The notes below the pieces were generated by a model that had not been told where the DNA came from, did not search any database, and was given only the letters and a program-made list of their open reading frames with translations. Position numbers and translations under genes: made by a program. A stretch of DNA of 64,000 nucleotides, taken from Flavobacteriaceae bacterium. Its GTDB lineage: Bacteria; Bacteroidota; Bacteroidia; Flavobacteriales; Flavobacteriaceae. Shown here one piece after another: positions 8,446-16,547 of this stretch. The DNA lies in NCBI GenBank assembly GCA_023262185.1, contig JALRDO010000005.1:1-64000 (forward strand), in the 5' to 3' direction. Position 1 is the stretch's first letter. Each line of letters opens with the position of its first letter.

Positions 8446-10761
8446 ATGAAAAAAAGCATAGTAGTTCTTCTTAGTCTCATGGTGCTATCGGCCATAGCCC
8501 AGCAAAAACCTATCGATTCATTAATCACTGAGTATCAGGTGAGCAGCGGCATAATTAGCACTTATTTCAAACCCGAAAAAGGCAAACTGTTAATGGCTAT
8601 TCACGACAGTGTACTAGAGCGTCCCTTGCTTATGGTAACCCGCTATGTAAAGCTCCCTTCGAACTACTCGGCCTATAGAAATGCCGGATCTAAAACAGCT
8701 GAAAGCGTTATTGGTTTTGAACGGAGAGGATCCAAAATTCTACTCAAGCAACTCTCTTATGTCAATCTTGCCGATGAATCTGACCCCATCGCTGAAAGCG
8801 TTGTGCAAAATAACCTACCGCCCATTTTAGGTGTCTTTGAAAAAATTAATACCGAAGACGATATGCATCTCATAGATGTCTCAGACTTCTTTTCAAAAGA
8901 TTCTCCGGGATTCAACGCAGTGGGTGAAACAGACAAGAAAAACTACAAAATCGGGTCGCTAGATAGCAAGCGTTCATTTATTGACGCTGCCAAGAGCTTT
9001 CCACGAAATACAGAGATTACACACACTTTGACCTATCCTGCTGCGGCCCCACCTAGAGCAAACAGAAGTGAGACCCTAAGTTTTCAGCTGAATCATTCAA
9101 TCATCGCACTACCCAATTATCCCATGCCTTCGCGCAAAGTCGACCAGCGCGTTGGATGGTTCTCTTTAGAGCAATATAACTATTCATCTGAGGCTCTTAA
9201 ATCAGACAATTACCGCATCGCGGCACGCTGGAGGCTAGAGCCTAGCGACAAAGAAGCATATGCGCGTGGCGAACTTGTCACCCCTGTAAAGCCAATTGTC
9301 TTCTATCTCGATCCTGCGACCCCTTTAAAGTGGAGACCCTATTTTAAGAAAGGTATCGAGGACTGGAATGGACCATTTGAGAAAGCCGGATTTAAGAATG
9401 CGATCATTGCCAAAGATCCTCCGACTAAAAAAGAGGATCCTGATTTCAGCCCTGAAGATGTGCGCTACTCTGTCGTACGCTATGTGGCCTCGACTACAAG
9501 AAATGCCACAGGGCCAAGTGTAAAAGATCCGCGCACTGGTGAGATCATTGAGAGTGACGTCATCTGGTACCACAACCACCTGCGCTCTTACCGCAATAGG
9601 TATCTCTTAGAGACAGGTGCCGCCAACGAGAAGGCCAGAACCCTGAACACACCTGAAGAAGAAATAGGTGAGATGATGCGTCGCGTCATCGCTCATGAGG
9701 TGGGGCACGCATTAGGGCTTCCACACAACATGAAGGCAAGTTCAGCCTATCCGGTAGACTCATTGCGTTCAGGGAATTTCACGCAAAAAATGGGAATTGC
9801 CGCAACCATCATGGATTATGCGCGCTACAACTACATTGCCCAACCTGGAGATCAAAATATCAGATTCATTCGTCAAATGGGGCCTTATGACGACTATGCG
9901 ATTGAGTGGGGCTACCGTTATTTCGAATCTGAAGAAGACGAAAAGGCCTGGTTGAAAAAATTCGTTGACGAGCATAGTCTAGACCCGGTGTATCAATTCG
10001 GGTCGGGGGGTAACGATCCTAACGCGCAAACCGAAAATATCGGAGACGATCCCGTTAAGGCTACTGCATATGGATTGAGCAACCTTAAGATTGTCGCCGA
10101 AAATTTAGAGGAATGGACCACCGAAAACGGGCAAACCTACGACGATCTTCAAGAACTATACATGGAGCTTATAGGGGTATATCGTCGCTACATCTATCAC
10201 GTGGTCGCTCTGATTGGCGGAGTCAACGAAACTCTGGTATTGAAAGGCCAAGAGGTAATGCCCTACCAAAACGTCCCCCATCAGAAGCAAAGAGAAGCAC
10301 TCGCTTCGTTGGACCAAAACCTGTGGAAGACACAACACTGGCTGGTAAAGCCTGAACTGATCTCTCGGTTTGAAAACGAAGGGCATCTTGACCTTATCGC
10401 AAATCTTCAAAAGGCCGCACTCTACCGCATTTTAAATCAAGAGCGCTTAAATACCATGCTGTCTACTCAACTCACTCTCATGGGCGCAGGATTAGAAGCC
10501 TCTGCCCTTATCTCATCTCTAGCAAATTCAATCGTTCTAAGTAAAGAGAAGCCCGATTTGCTTGAACGACTACTCCAAATAGCATTCATAGAGCGCTCGA
10601 ATGAACTAATAGCAGATGAGAACACCCATAGTGATGTTCGGGCCGCATTAAATCAAACCAATAGTGAGATTGAACGTTGGCTAGGTAAGCAAAAAAACGC
10701 CTCTTCTGAAACGCTTAAAAATCATTTCAGATTTGCCTTATCTATTCTTGAAAAAGAATAG
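8446..10761 (+). CDS. Zinc-dependent metalloprotease, metzincin-like (DUF5117/DUF4953 type)
   Basis: A 771-residue secreted protease with a signal peptide (cut after AIAQ). The zinc-binding motif is HEVGHALGLPH, with histidines 417, 421 and 427. It is followed by the Met-turn segment TIMDYARYNY, so this is a metzincin arrangement. The preceding half (KLLMAIHDSVLERPLLMVTRYVKLP and following) is typical of the Bacteroidota DUF5117/DUF5118 proteins, which are probably peptide scavengers. No TonB or secretion-system C-terminal sorting domain is evident. It ends two bases from the convergent DUF2147 gene. Confidence 0.88.
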   Translation: MKKSIVVLLSLMVLSAIAQQKPIDSLITEYQVSSGIISTYFKPEKGKLLMAIHDSVLERPLLMVTRYVKLPSNYSAYRNAGSKTAESVIGFERRGSKILLKQLSYVNLADESDPIAESVVQNNLPPILGVFEKINTEDDMHLIDVSDFFSKDSPGFNAVGETDKKNYKIGSLDSKRSFIDAAKSFPRNTEITHTLTYPAAAPPRANRSETLSFQLNHSIIALPNYPMPSRKVDQRVGWFSLEQYNYSSEALKSDNYRIAARWRLEPSDKEAYARGELVTPVKPIVFYLDPATPLKWRPYFKKGIEDWNGPFEKAGFKNAIIAKDPPTKKEDPDFSPEDVRYSVVRYVASTTRNATGPSVKDPRTGEIIESDVIWYHNHLRSYRNRYLLETGAANEKARTLNTPEEEIGEMMRRVIAHEVGHALGLPHNMKASSAYPVDSLRSGNFTQKMGIAATIMDYARYNYIAQPGDQNIRFIRQMGPYDDYAIEWGYRYFESEEDEKAWLKKFVDEHSLDPVYQFGSGGNDPNAQTENIGDDPVKATAYGLSNLKIVAENLEEWTTENGQTYDDLQELYMELIGVYRRYIYHVVALIGGVNETLVLKGQEVMPYQNVPHQKQREALASLDQNLWKTQHWLVKPELISRFENEGHLDLIANLQKAALYRILNQERLNTMLSTQLTLMGAGLEASALISSLANSIVLSKEKPDLLERLLQIAFIERSNELIADENTHSDVRAALNQTNSEIERWLGKQKNASSETLKNHFRFALSILEKE

Positions 10762-10763
10762 AG

Positions 10764-11210
10764 CTATTTTTTGGCCTGTTTGTACCAGATTTGGGTGCGG
10801 CCTAGTAGAGAGATTCCGAGATAACCGCGGACATTCAATGTGGTTGGATCTTCTAATGTAAGGGTGCACGAGTATTGCTTGCCATTGGCGGGGTCTAAAA
10901 TCTTGCCCCCTGTCCAGGCATCGCCATCCCATTCTAGACCTTCAATAATCGTCAGCCCTTCAATGGGCTGATTCTTTTTTGGTCCCTTACACTCAACACA
11001 GCGCTTTCCTTGATCTTCTGCAAGTAATAGCCTAGAAATTTGACCGTAAAGCTTTCCGTCCTCAACGTAGATATTGATTTCTGATTTACGCTGATTTGAA
11101 ACGTCATCGACAGAAACCCACAGTCCTTCAAAATCACTGCGCTCTGCGTTTTGGGCTAAAAGGGGTATTGTGCAAAGTAGTGTCAGTGCCCCTAAAACGT
11201 ATCTTTTCAT
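10764..11210 (-). CDS. DUF2147 family secreted protein
   Basis: A 148-residue exported protein with a signal peptide (MKRYVLGALTLLCTIPLLAQN). The body has the DUF2147 pattern: FEGLWVSVDD near the mature start, a CVECKGPKKNQPIEGLTIIEGLEWDG centre with Cys pairs, and the ending RGYLGISLLGRTQIWYK. The family is a small lipocalin-like beta-barrel of unknown function, common in Bacteroidota. It is the last gene of the probable glycan operon, six bases after the SGNH hydrolase. Confidence 0.85.
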   Translation of the reverse strand: MKRYVLGALTLLCTIPLLAQNAERSDFEGLWVSVDDVSNQRKSEINIYVEDGKLYGQISRLLLAEDQGKRCVECKGPKKNQPIEGLTIIEGLEWDGDAWTGGKILDPANGKQYSCTLTLEDPTTLNVRGYLGISLLGRTQIWYKQAKK

Positions 11211-11216
11211 GTGCCC

Positions 11217-11894
11217 CTAATTTAGAAGTTGATGTAATGTTTTCATGACAATGGGTTCCATGACCTTGTATCCTTCTTCATTCGGATGCACGGGGTCGTA
11301 TCCCCACTCTGATTTTAACCCTTGCTGGTCATCTACCATTGGGGTATAATAATCCACATATGGAACACCGTAATGGCTGGCAATGTTTTGAATCAATCCA
11401 TTGAGCTCAATCACACTTTCGGTTGGGGTAATGCGCGGTCTCCATGGAAAAGAGTTAGAGGGTAGTACTGAGCAAAGCACGGGAATAATTTCATTGGCAA
11501 GCGACAGCTGCACCATGCTTTCTAGGTTCTTCGCAATATCTGCTATCGAAATGGGGCCTGTGTTCTCAGCAATGTCGTTGATACCGGCTAAAATGACTAC
11601 CGCCTTAGGATTCAAATCAATGACATCTTGCCTGAATCTCAATAACATTTGAGGCGTAGTTTGACCGCCGATTCCTCGGTTGATGAATTGGTTTTTACTA
11701 AAAAATTCAGGGCGCATTGAGATCCAACCCTGAGTAATCGAATTCCCCATGAACACTACCGAAGTGTGATCGGTAATCTGCATGATAGAATCGTTCTTGG
11801 CCTTAAAAAATCCCATGGCAGGCCAGTCTTGTGCCTTCACAGATGCGGCATTAAGCAACAACGCACAAAGCGTAAAAGTTATGGTTTTATTCAT
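11217..11894 (-). CDS. SGNH/GDSL-family esterase, secreted
   Basis: A 225-residue hydrolase with all four SGNH blocks: FMGNSITQGW (nucleophile Ser52), GIGGQTT, LAGINDIA, and DPVHPNEEG with the catalytic Asp and His. A signal peptide ends SVKAQ. The frame extends upstream to 11918, but the ATG at 11894 gives a clean signal peptide and an 8-base overlap with the end of the creatininase-like gene, typical of coupled translation. Relatives of this size deacetylate sugars or polysaccharides; with DUF1080 and Gfo/Idh neighbours, a carbohydrate esterase role is a fair inference. Confidence 0.85.
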   Translation of the reverse strand: MNKTITFTLCALLLNAASVKAQDWPAMGFFKAKNDSIMQITDHTSVVFMGNSITQGWISMRPEFFSKNQFINRGIGGQTTPQMLLRFRQDVIDLNPKAVVILAGINDIAENTGPISIADIAKNLESMVQLSLANEIIPVLCSVLPSNSFPWRPRITPTESVIELNGLIQNIASHYGVPYVDYYTPMVDDQQGLKSEWGYDPVHPNEEGYKVMEPIVMKTLHQLLN

Positions 11895-12660
11895 ACATAT
11901 TGGATTGATCGAGCTCACATAAATCGCAAATGAGCTCGGCTATTTTATCAGTTACATCATTCATATAACGCTGACCCTTCTCAGCAGTTGATTGACTTGG
12001 ATCTCCTATTCCAGTATCCGCACTCACAGAAGACCATTTGCGTTCGGCCCAAGCCCATCGCTCTCGAATGGCTTTCACCTTGTGCTTGCGTTCAGCACCG
12101 TCTCCGGCTTCAGCTAGAGGTAGCACTAAATCTGGACGCAAATGCATCATAATCGAGGTTTCCATTTCGTCAGCATGGTCCCCTTCTTTTTCAAAATAAA
12201 GACTCTTGTCGAGCATTTGAAACCAACTGCAGGTAACCAACATCATCTCAGGAAAAAGTAATCCCAACTCGCGTAGCATGGTCTTGAAATCGTTTCCGCC
12301 ATGACTGTTAAAGACGAGTAGTTTCTTGAGACCTTGACGATCCAATACGGTGATGAGATCCTTGAGAATCGCAAACTGCGTACTCGGATTGAGGTTCATG
12401 TCAAGGTAAATATCACTTTGCCCTGTGTTTACCCCGTAGGGGACCGTAGGCAATACCACAAAGTTGGCACCCTTGGCGTATGCTTTTTCTCCAGCTTGCC
12501 TCAAGATACCATCAGCCTCATAGACATCGGTTCCGTATGCAAGGTGGTAATTATGAGCTTCAACCGCACCCCACCCTAAAACAGCGAGCTCAAAACGATG
12601 TGTTTTGAGCCGCTTCCAGTTGTTCTCTTTTAAATCAAAATGTACAGATCCACTTGCCAT
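11887..12660 (-). CDS. Creatininase-family amidohydrolase
   Basis: A 257-residue cytoplasmic protein (no signal) with the creatininase fold. Metal-ligand positions Glu34, His36 and Asp45 lie in GWGAVEAHNYHLAYGTDVYEADG, His120 in FNSHGGND, and a HADEMETS motif near residue 162. True creatininase has Glu at 122; here 122 is Gly, as in the wider NGHGGN subgroup, so creatinine is unlikely to be the substrate. Family members hydrolyse cyclic amides and also 3-dehydro-inosose in sugar-acid and inositol routes. The operon context (Gfo/Idh dehydrogenase, DUF1080) makes a ring-opening step on an oxidised sugar or cyclitol plausible but untested. Confidence 0.82.
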   Translation of the reverse strand: MASGSVHFDLKENNWKRLKTHRFELAVLGWGAVEAHNYHLAYGTDVYEADGILRQAGEKAYAKGANFVVLPTVPYGVNTGQSDIYLDMNLNPSTQFAILKDLITVLDRQGLKKLLVFNSHGGNDFKTMLRELGLLFPEMMLVTCSWFQMLDKSLYFEKEGDHADEMETSIMMHLRPDLVLPLAEAGDGAERKHKVKAIRERWAWAERKWSSVSADTGIGDPSQSTAEKGQRYMNDVTDKIAELICDLCELDQSNMYE

Positions 12661-12669
12661 AATGCACGA

Positions 12670-14016
12670 CTATAAACTGCGGTATTCTCCACTGAGATAC
12701 TGATTGGCTTCTGCCTCTTCAAAGGCCGAGGCCTGCTTGTTGTAATGAAGTGTCTTACCTGGGAACCTTCCGGCGATTACTCCTAACAATATGGTCTCTG
12801 TTAGGCGTGCTGAATAATCAAAAGGTGCAGAAGTTTCTGCCTTACCGAGGCAAGCATCAATAAACTGATGGTAGTGCTTAGGTGACTCTGCGGCGTAATC
12901 GCGCACAGGTTCTCCCATAACACCTTCAGTGTCGAAGTCAGCAATGGTATAATCTGCATAGGCCCCATCTACGATCAACTGAGGAAGTTGCTGAAAGTGC
13001 GGCAACAATAGACGTTGACCATTCTCGCCTATGAACATGGCTCCTTGATCAGGTAAAGCATCTCCGTTAGGCAATTCCAATTCATCGGTAATCACCGGCC
13101 CCTCAGCACCATCAAACCAAACCCACTCAAATTCAGGCGTAGTGTAGGCGGTGCCTTCAAAAGTATAATGGACCTCATTGCGCTCTGGATAGCCATAACC
13201 GTTTGATTCACGGCAATAGGTGGTAATAGTATCTGGAACGTCAATGTCTAATGCGTTGTACGGCGTATCGAAAATATGAACTCCCATATCCCCCAGTGTA
13301 GCACAGCCATAATCCATTAGCTTTCTCCAGTTCATGGGATGATAATATCCTTCTTTATAAGGGCGCTCTGAAGAGGTTCCTAGCCATAAGTTCCAATCGA
13401 GGCGTTCAGGTACGGCATCGGCTCCTTCAGGAACCGGTCCGTCGTAGCCCCAATTTTTGTTCGACCAAGCAATCACCTTACTCACTTTTCCGATGATCCC
13501 CTTGCGGATCAGTAAGGTCGCCAATTTATAGTCGTAAAAAGAGTGTACCTGAATTCCCATCTGGGTGATTAATCCTTTCTCATTCGCTACTCGACGCATC
13601 TCACGAGATTCAGAAACGTAGTGCGTCAAGGGTTTCTGACAATAAACCGGTTTGTCGTATTCCATCGCCAACAATGAGGCTGGTGCATGAGTGTGATCAG
13701 GAGTTGAAACCACAACGGCATCAATTTGATCTGAGAATTGCTCCATCATGGTTCTGTAGTCGGCAAACACCTGCGCGTCTGGGAATAAGGCGTGAGCTGC
13801 TTTGAGGTGCTCGCTATCAACATCACATAATGCGGCAACCTTTACTTGCGGATGCGATGCGATGGCTTCTAAATCTGCCATTCCCATATTTCCGACCCCT
13901 ACATGAGCCGTTCGAATCATTTTAGGCGCTGAAGAAGCGCATGACCAAATAGATAGCGGAAGGGCTGTAGCCCCTGCGCCCAGTGTCATCGTTTTTAAAA
14001 ACTCTCTTTTTTTCAT
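12670..14016 (-). CDS. Gfo/Idh/MocA-family oxidoreductase with export signal
   Basis: A 448-residue NAD(P)-dependent sugar dehydrogenase-type protein. It has a Rossmann motif (HVGVGNMG), a conserved CQKPL segment in place of the common EKP, and the C-terminal Gfo/Idh alpha-beta domain (RKLMDYGCATLGDMGVHIFDTP). The first 26 residues (MKKREFLKTM onward, ending SIWSC) form a Tat-like signal (KKR-x-F-L-K) followed by a possible lipoprotein Cys26. This suggests a folded, cofactor-loaded enzyme exported to the envelope. It starts two bases after a DUF1080 gene. In Bacteroides 3-keto-glycoside loci such enzymes oxidise C3 of the sugar; the same role is inferred here. Confidence 0.88.
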   Translation of the reverse strand: MKKREFLKTMTLGAGATALPLSIWSCASSAPKMIRTAHVGVGNMGMADLEAIASHPQVKVAALCDVDSEHLKAAHALFPDAQVFADYRTMMEQFSDQIDAVVVSTPDHTHAPASLLAMEYDKPVYCQKPLTHYVSESREMRRVANEKGLITQMGIQVHSFYDYKLATLLIRKGIIGKVSKVIAWSNKNWGYDGPVPEGADAVPERLDWNLWLGTSSERPYKEGYYHPMNWRKLMDYGCATLGDMGVHIFDTPYNALDIDVPDTITTYCRESNGYGYPERNEVHYTFEGTAYTTPEFEWVWFDGAEGPVITDELELPNGDALPDQGAMFIGENGQRLLLPHFQQLPQLIVDGAYADYTIADFDTEGVMGEPVRDYAAESPKHYHQFIDACLGKAETSAPFDYSARLTETILLGVIAGRFPGKTLHYNKQASAFEEAEANQYLSGEYRSL

Positions 14017-14018
14017 CT

Positions 14019-14798
14019 CTATAATTCTTTGATTTTAATACTTCTAAACCATAGCGAACTCCCGTGATCTTGGAGTCCGATAAATCCTTTTTTGAATTTG
14101 CCGTAGTCAGGAGCCAATCCCCATTTACCGTTTGACTTCTTGGCCTCCCAATCTTCTGACCAAGGCTCAAAACTCAACAACAATTCTCCATTCAACCAAT
14201 GCTCTACGCGTTCGGGCGTAAACACAATCTTCGAACTGTTCCACTCTCCGGCCGGATTGAGCTTTTTATTGCTAACATCAGGAACGTACATCGCATAATC
14301 AGCCCCGGTTGACTGAAGCGGCTGCAATTTCTCAGGATGTTCAGTCACTCCAATGCTCTTGTTGTATGCGGTGATGTCGTGAAAGTCGGTATAGTGCAAA
14401 TCGTCAATCAATTGGTATTCTGGTGAAACCTCAGGAATTCCAGCATAGCCTTCATGCACATGATAGAAAATTCCGCTGTTGCCACCAAGAGGAATCTTCC
14501 ATTCAAGATAGAGCTCAAAATTCTCAAATTCTTTGGCGGCATAAATCAGATCGCGACTGCCCTTGTAATCGTAGTCCTCTTCTTTTACCATTTCAGTACT
14601 AAAAGTGAGTTCACCGTCGACGATTCCCCACCCCGGTGGTAGACGATCGCCATTGTAGGCGCGCCATCCGTCAAGGCTAGTTCCATCAAATAAGGTGATC
14701 CACTCTGAAGCCGATTCAACTTCGGAGGATTTGTCTGCTACGGGGCCACAAGAAAACAATAGGATTGCGACCCAACCGAGTGCTACATAGTTTTTCAT
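14019..14798 (-). CDS. DUF1080 (3-keto-disaccharide hydrolase-like) lipoprotein
   Basis: A 259-residue concanavalin-like beta-sandwich of the DUF1080 family. The signature WITLFDGTSLDGWRAYN opens the domain, then GNSGIFYHVHEG, and a typical end HGSSLWFRSIKIKEL. The signal ends in lipobox FSC (Cys17), so the protein is lipid-anchored. DUF1080 members act on 3-keto-glycosides as hydrolases or hydratases. It lies one base after the second DUF1080 gene and two bases before the Gfo/Idh gene, which fits an oxidise-then-cleave pathway. Confidence 0.9.
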   Translation of the reverse strand: MKNYVALGWVAILLFSCGPVADKSSEVESASEWITLFDGTSLDGWRAYNGDRLPPGWGIVDGELTFSTEMVKEEDYDYKGSRDLIYAAKEFENFELYLEWKIPLGGNSGIFYHVHEGYAGIPEVSPEYQLIDDLHYTDFHDITAYNKSIGVTEHPEKLQPLQSTGADYAMYVPDVSNKKLNPAGEWNSSKIVFTPERVEHWLNGELLLSFEPWSEDWEAKKSNGKWGLAPDYGKFKKGFIGLQDHGSSLWFRSIKIKEL

Positions 14799-14799
14799 T

Positions 14800-15387
14800 T
14801 TAAAGTTCAGTGAGTTTGATGTTTCTCCATTTTACTTTGATACCCCCTCCGTCGTGAATTTGGAGGGCGATTCCGCCTTTGCCCTCTCCGATCTTTTCAT
14901 CGGTCAGGCTGACCATTTCGTGCCCATTCAAAAAGGTGGTTACCGTATCGCCATTACAGATGATACGCATGTGATTCCATTCACCCATTTTGAGGTAGGC
15001 GTCTTTTTCTTTGTCTGGCTTGATAAGCCATCCGCGTCCGTATGACTCGTAAATACCTCCGGTGTCGTGATCGGGTGGAGCTACCTCAACTTGCCATCCG
15101 CTAACAATGGTGCCTTCAACGGTTGATCTGAAAAAGACACCGCTGTTTCCGTCTGCCTCTTGCAAAAACTCAAGCTCGAGCACAAAATCGTCGTAATAGG
15201 CGTCAGTAGAAAGGTATCCATAGGCCTTGTCTGGACCGCTCTCGCACACCAAAAGCCCATCTTCTACATACCATTTCTCGGTACCATTAATGGTCCACCC
15301 GTCTAAATTTTTTCCATTAAAAAGCGAGACTTGTGCCGATACGCCGACTGAGGTCAATGCCACTAAGCTTAATAAGAGTTGTTTCAT
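14800..15387 (-). CDS. DUF1080 (3-keto-disaccharide hydrolase-like) secreted protein
   Basis: A 195-residue second DUF1080 protein with SLFNGKNLDGWTING, GNSGVFFRSTVEG and the ending GGGIKVKWRNIKLTEL. The start at 15387 is chosen because MKQLLLSLVALTSVGVSAQ is a complete signal peptide; the longer open frame (to 15456) would put 23 polar residues in front of it and run into the upstream gene. It is smaller than the neighbouring paralogue and has no lipobox. Two different DUF1080 proteins in one operon suggest consecutive steps or different linkages. Confidence 0.9.
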   Translation of the reverse strand: MKQLLLSLVALTSVGVSAQVSLFNGKNLDGWTINGTEKWYVEDGLLVCESGPDKAYGYLSTDAYYDDFVLELEFLQEADGNSGVFFRSTVEGTIVSGWQVEVAPPDHDTGGIYESYGRGWLIKPDKEKDAYLKMGEWNHMRIICNGDTVTTFLNGHEMVSLTDEKIGEGKGGIALQIHDGGGIKVKWRNIKLTEL

Positions 15388-15397
15388 TGATTTGATT

Positions 15398-16489
15398 TTA
15401 CAGTTTGATAAATATGCGTTTTTTAAAGAGCCACCAGGTCGGTAGTCCAATGACAATCACGTAAAGCAATGCATAGATTAATGAGGCGAGCTTTGCCGCT
15501 ATGCCTGCATCTGTCAAGGCTCCGACAAACATTTTACTGATCGAAAAGCCCAGAAAGTAATCACTGTAGAACACTGAAATTAAAAGGCTTGAAAGGGCAT
15601 AAGAGACGATAGGGTTTTTTCCAAAGGCCTCCACTAATGCCAAAGACCTCTCTTTGCCTTGATCGAAAATCAAGCTACACAGCACCCAGCCCTGTAGTGA
15701 AACGCCTGCGGTAACAAGAGTAAAAGAACTTGACCATAAGGCTTTATTGATCGGAAACAAGTAGCCTAATAAGTAGCCTGAACCGAGTAATAGCGCTCCC
15801 AATTTCATCATGGTCAATAATTTTTTAGTCTGATCTTCACTTTTTAAATAAAGGTGTGCGGCTGTCATTCCAAGTAGCGTCGTGCATACTGCTCCGACAG
15901 TACTAAGTATTCCTTCAGGATCCCATGTTTCTTGCCATAACACTCCAGGAAGCAAAAAGCTGTCGAGGTAATTTGCCCAGTTGGCCATGGGTTTTGAAAG
16001 GTCAGGCATTCCCACTCCCGGAACCGGAATAAAGACCATAATAAAGGTATAGAGCGCAAGCAGTACCACCACCAATCTCAGATGGTCTGAACGTTTAGTA
16101 AAGAGATAAATACTTGCACATATAAGGTAAACAGTCGCTATGCGCGGAAGCACTCCTACATAGCGCACATGGGTCAAGTCAAAGTCGGGCCAAATCCATA
16201 AAAAGATTCCGACGGCGTAAATCTTGAGGCTTCTAAAAAAGATTTTTTGAAAGGTTTTTCCAATGGGTTGCTCATTGATGCGCTTTTGCATCGACAAAAC
16301 AATAGAAACTCCGACGATGAAAAGAAAACTCGGAAACACGAAATCGGTTGGGGTAATGCCGTTCCATTCAGCGTGAAGAAAAGGGGCGTAAACCGCATTC
16401 CAGCTGCCCGGACTGTTCACTACAATCATTAACATAATCGTGAGCCCTCTCAAGATGTCGACCGATAATACTCTTGCTTTTGTAATCAT
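15398..16489 (-). CDS. HGSNAT-like membrane acyltransferase (DUF5009/COG4299)
   Basis: A 363-residue polytopic membrane protein related to heparan-alpha-glucosaminide N-acetyltransferase. It opens with VLSVDILRGLTIMLMIVVN, followed by WNGITPTDFVFPSFLFIVG, the diagnostic blocks, then about nine further hydrophobic helices. The family moves acetyl groups across a membrane onto amino sugars, or carries related glycans. The start at 16489 is preferred to the open frame to 16720, whose first 77 residues lack family similarity and cross the divergent promoter region. It is the first gene of the seven-gene minus-strand operon. Confidence 0.87.
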   Translation of the reverse strand: MITKARVLSVDILRGLTIMLMIVVNSPGSWNAVYAPFLHAEWNGITPTDFVFPSFLFIVGVSIVLSMQKRINEQPIGKTFQKIFFRSLKIYAVGIFLWIWPDFDLTHVRYVGVLPRIATVYLICASIYLFTKRSDHLRLVVVLLALYTFIMVFIPVPGVGMPDLSKPMANWANYLDSFLLPGVLWQETWDPEGILSTVGAVCTTLLGMTAAHLYLKSEDQTKKLLTMMKLGALLLGSGYLLGYLFPINKALWSSSFTLVTAGVSLQGWVLCSLIFDQGKERSLALVEAFGKNPIVSYALSSLLISVFYSDYFLGFSISKMFVGALTDAGIAAKLASLIYALLYVIVIGLPTWWLFKKRIFIKL

Positions 16490-16547
16490 GATAAAACGCT
16501 TTTTCTGCGGTATCTTTAGAATACCATAAAGAATTGCTAATAATATT

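Noticed and set aside
11887-12660. Calling the gene creatininase
   Set aside because: Glu122 of the true enzyme is Gly here; only family membership is supported.
16503-16530. GGTAT/ATACC inverted repeat in the 58-base spacer before 16548
   Set aside because: Five-base arms with a seven-base centre are too short to separate from chance in AT-rich DNA.
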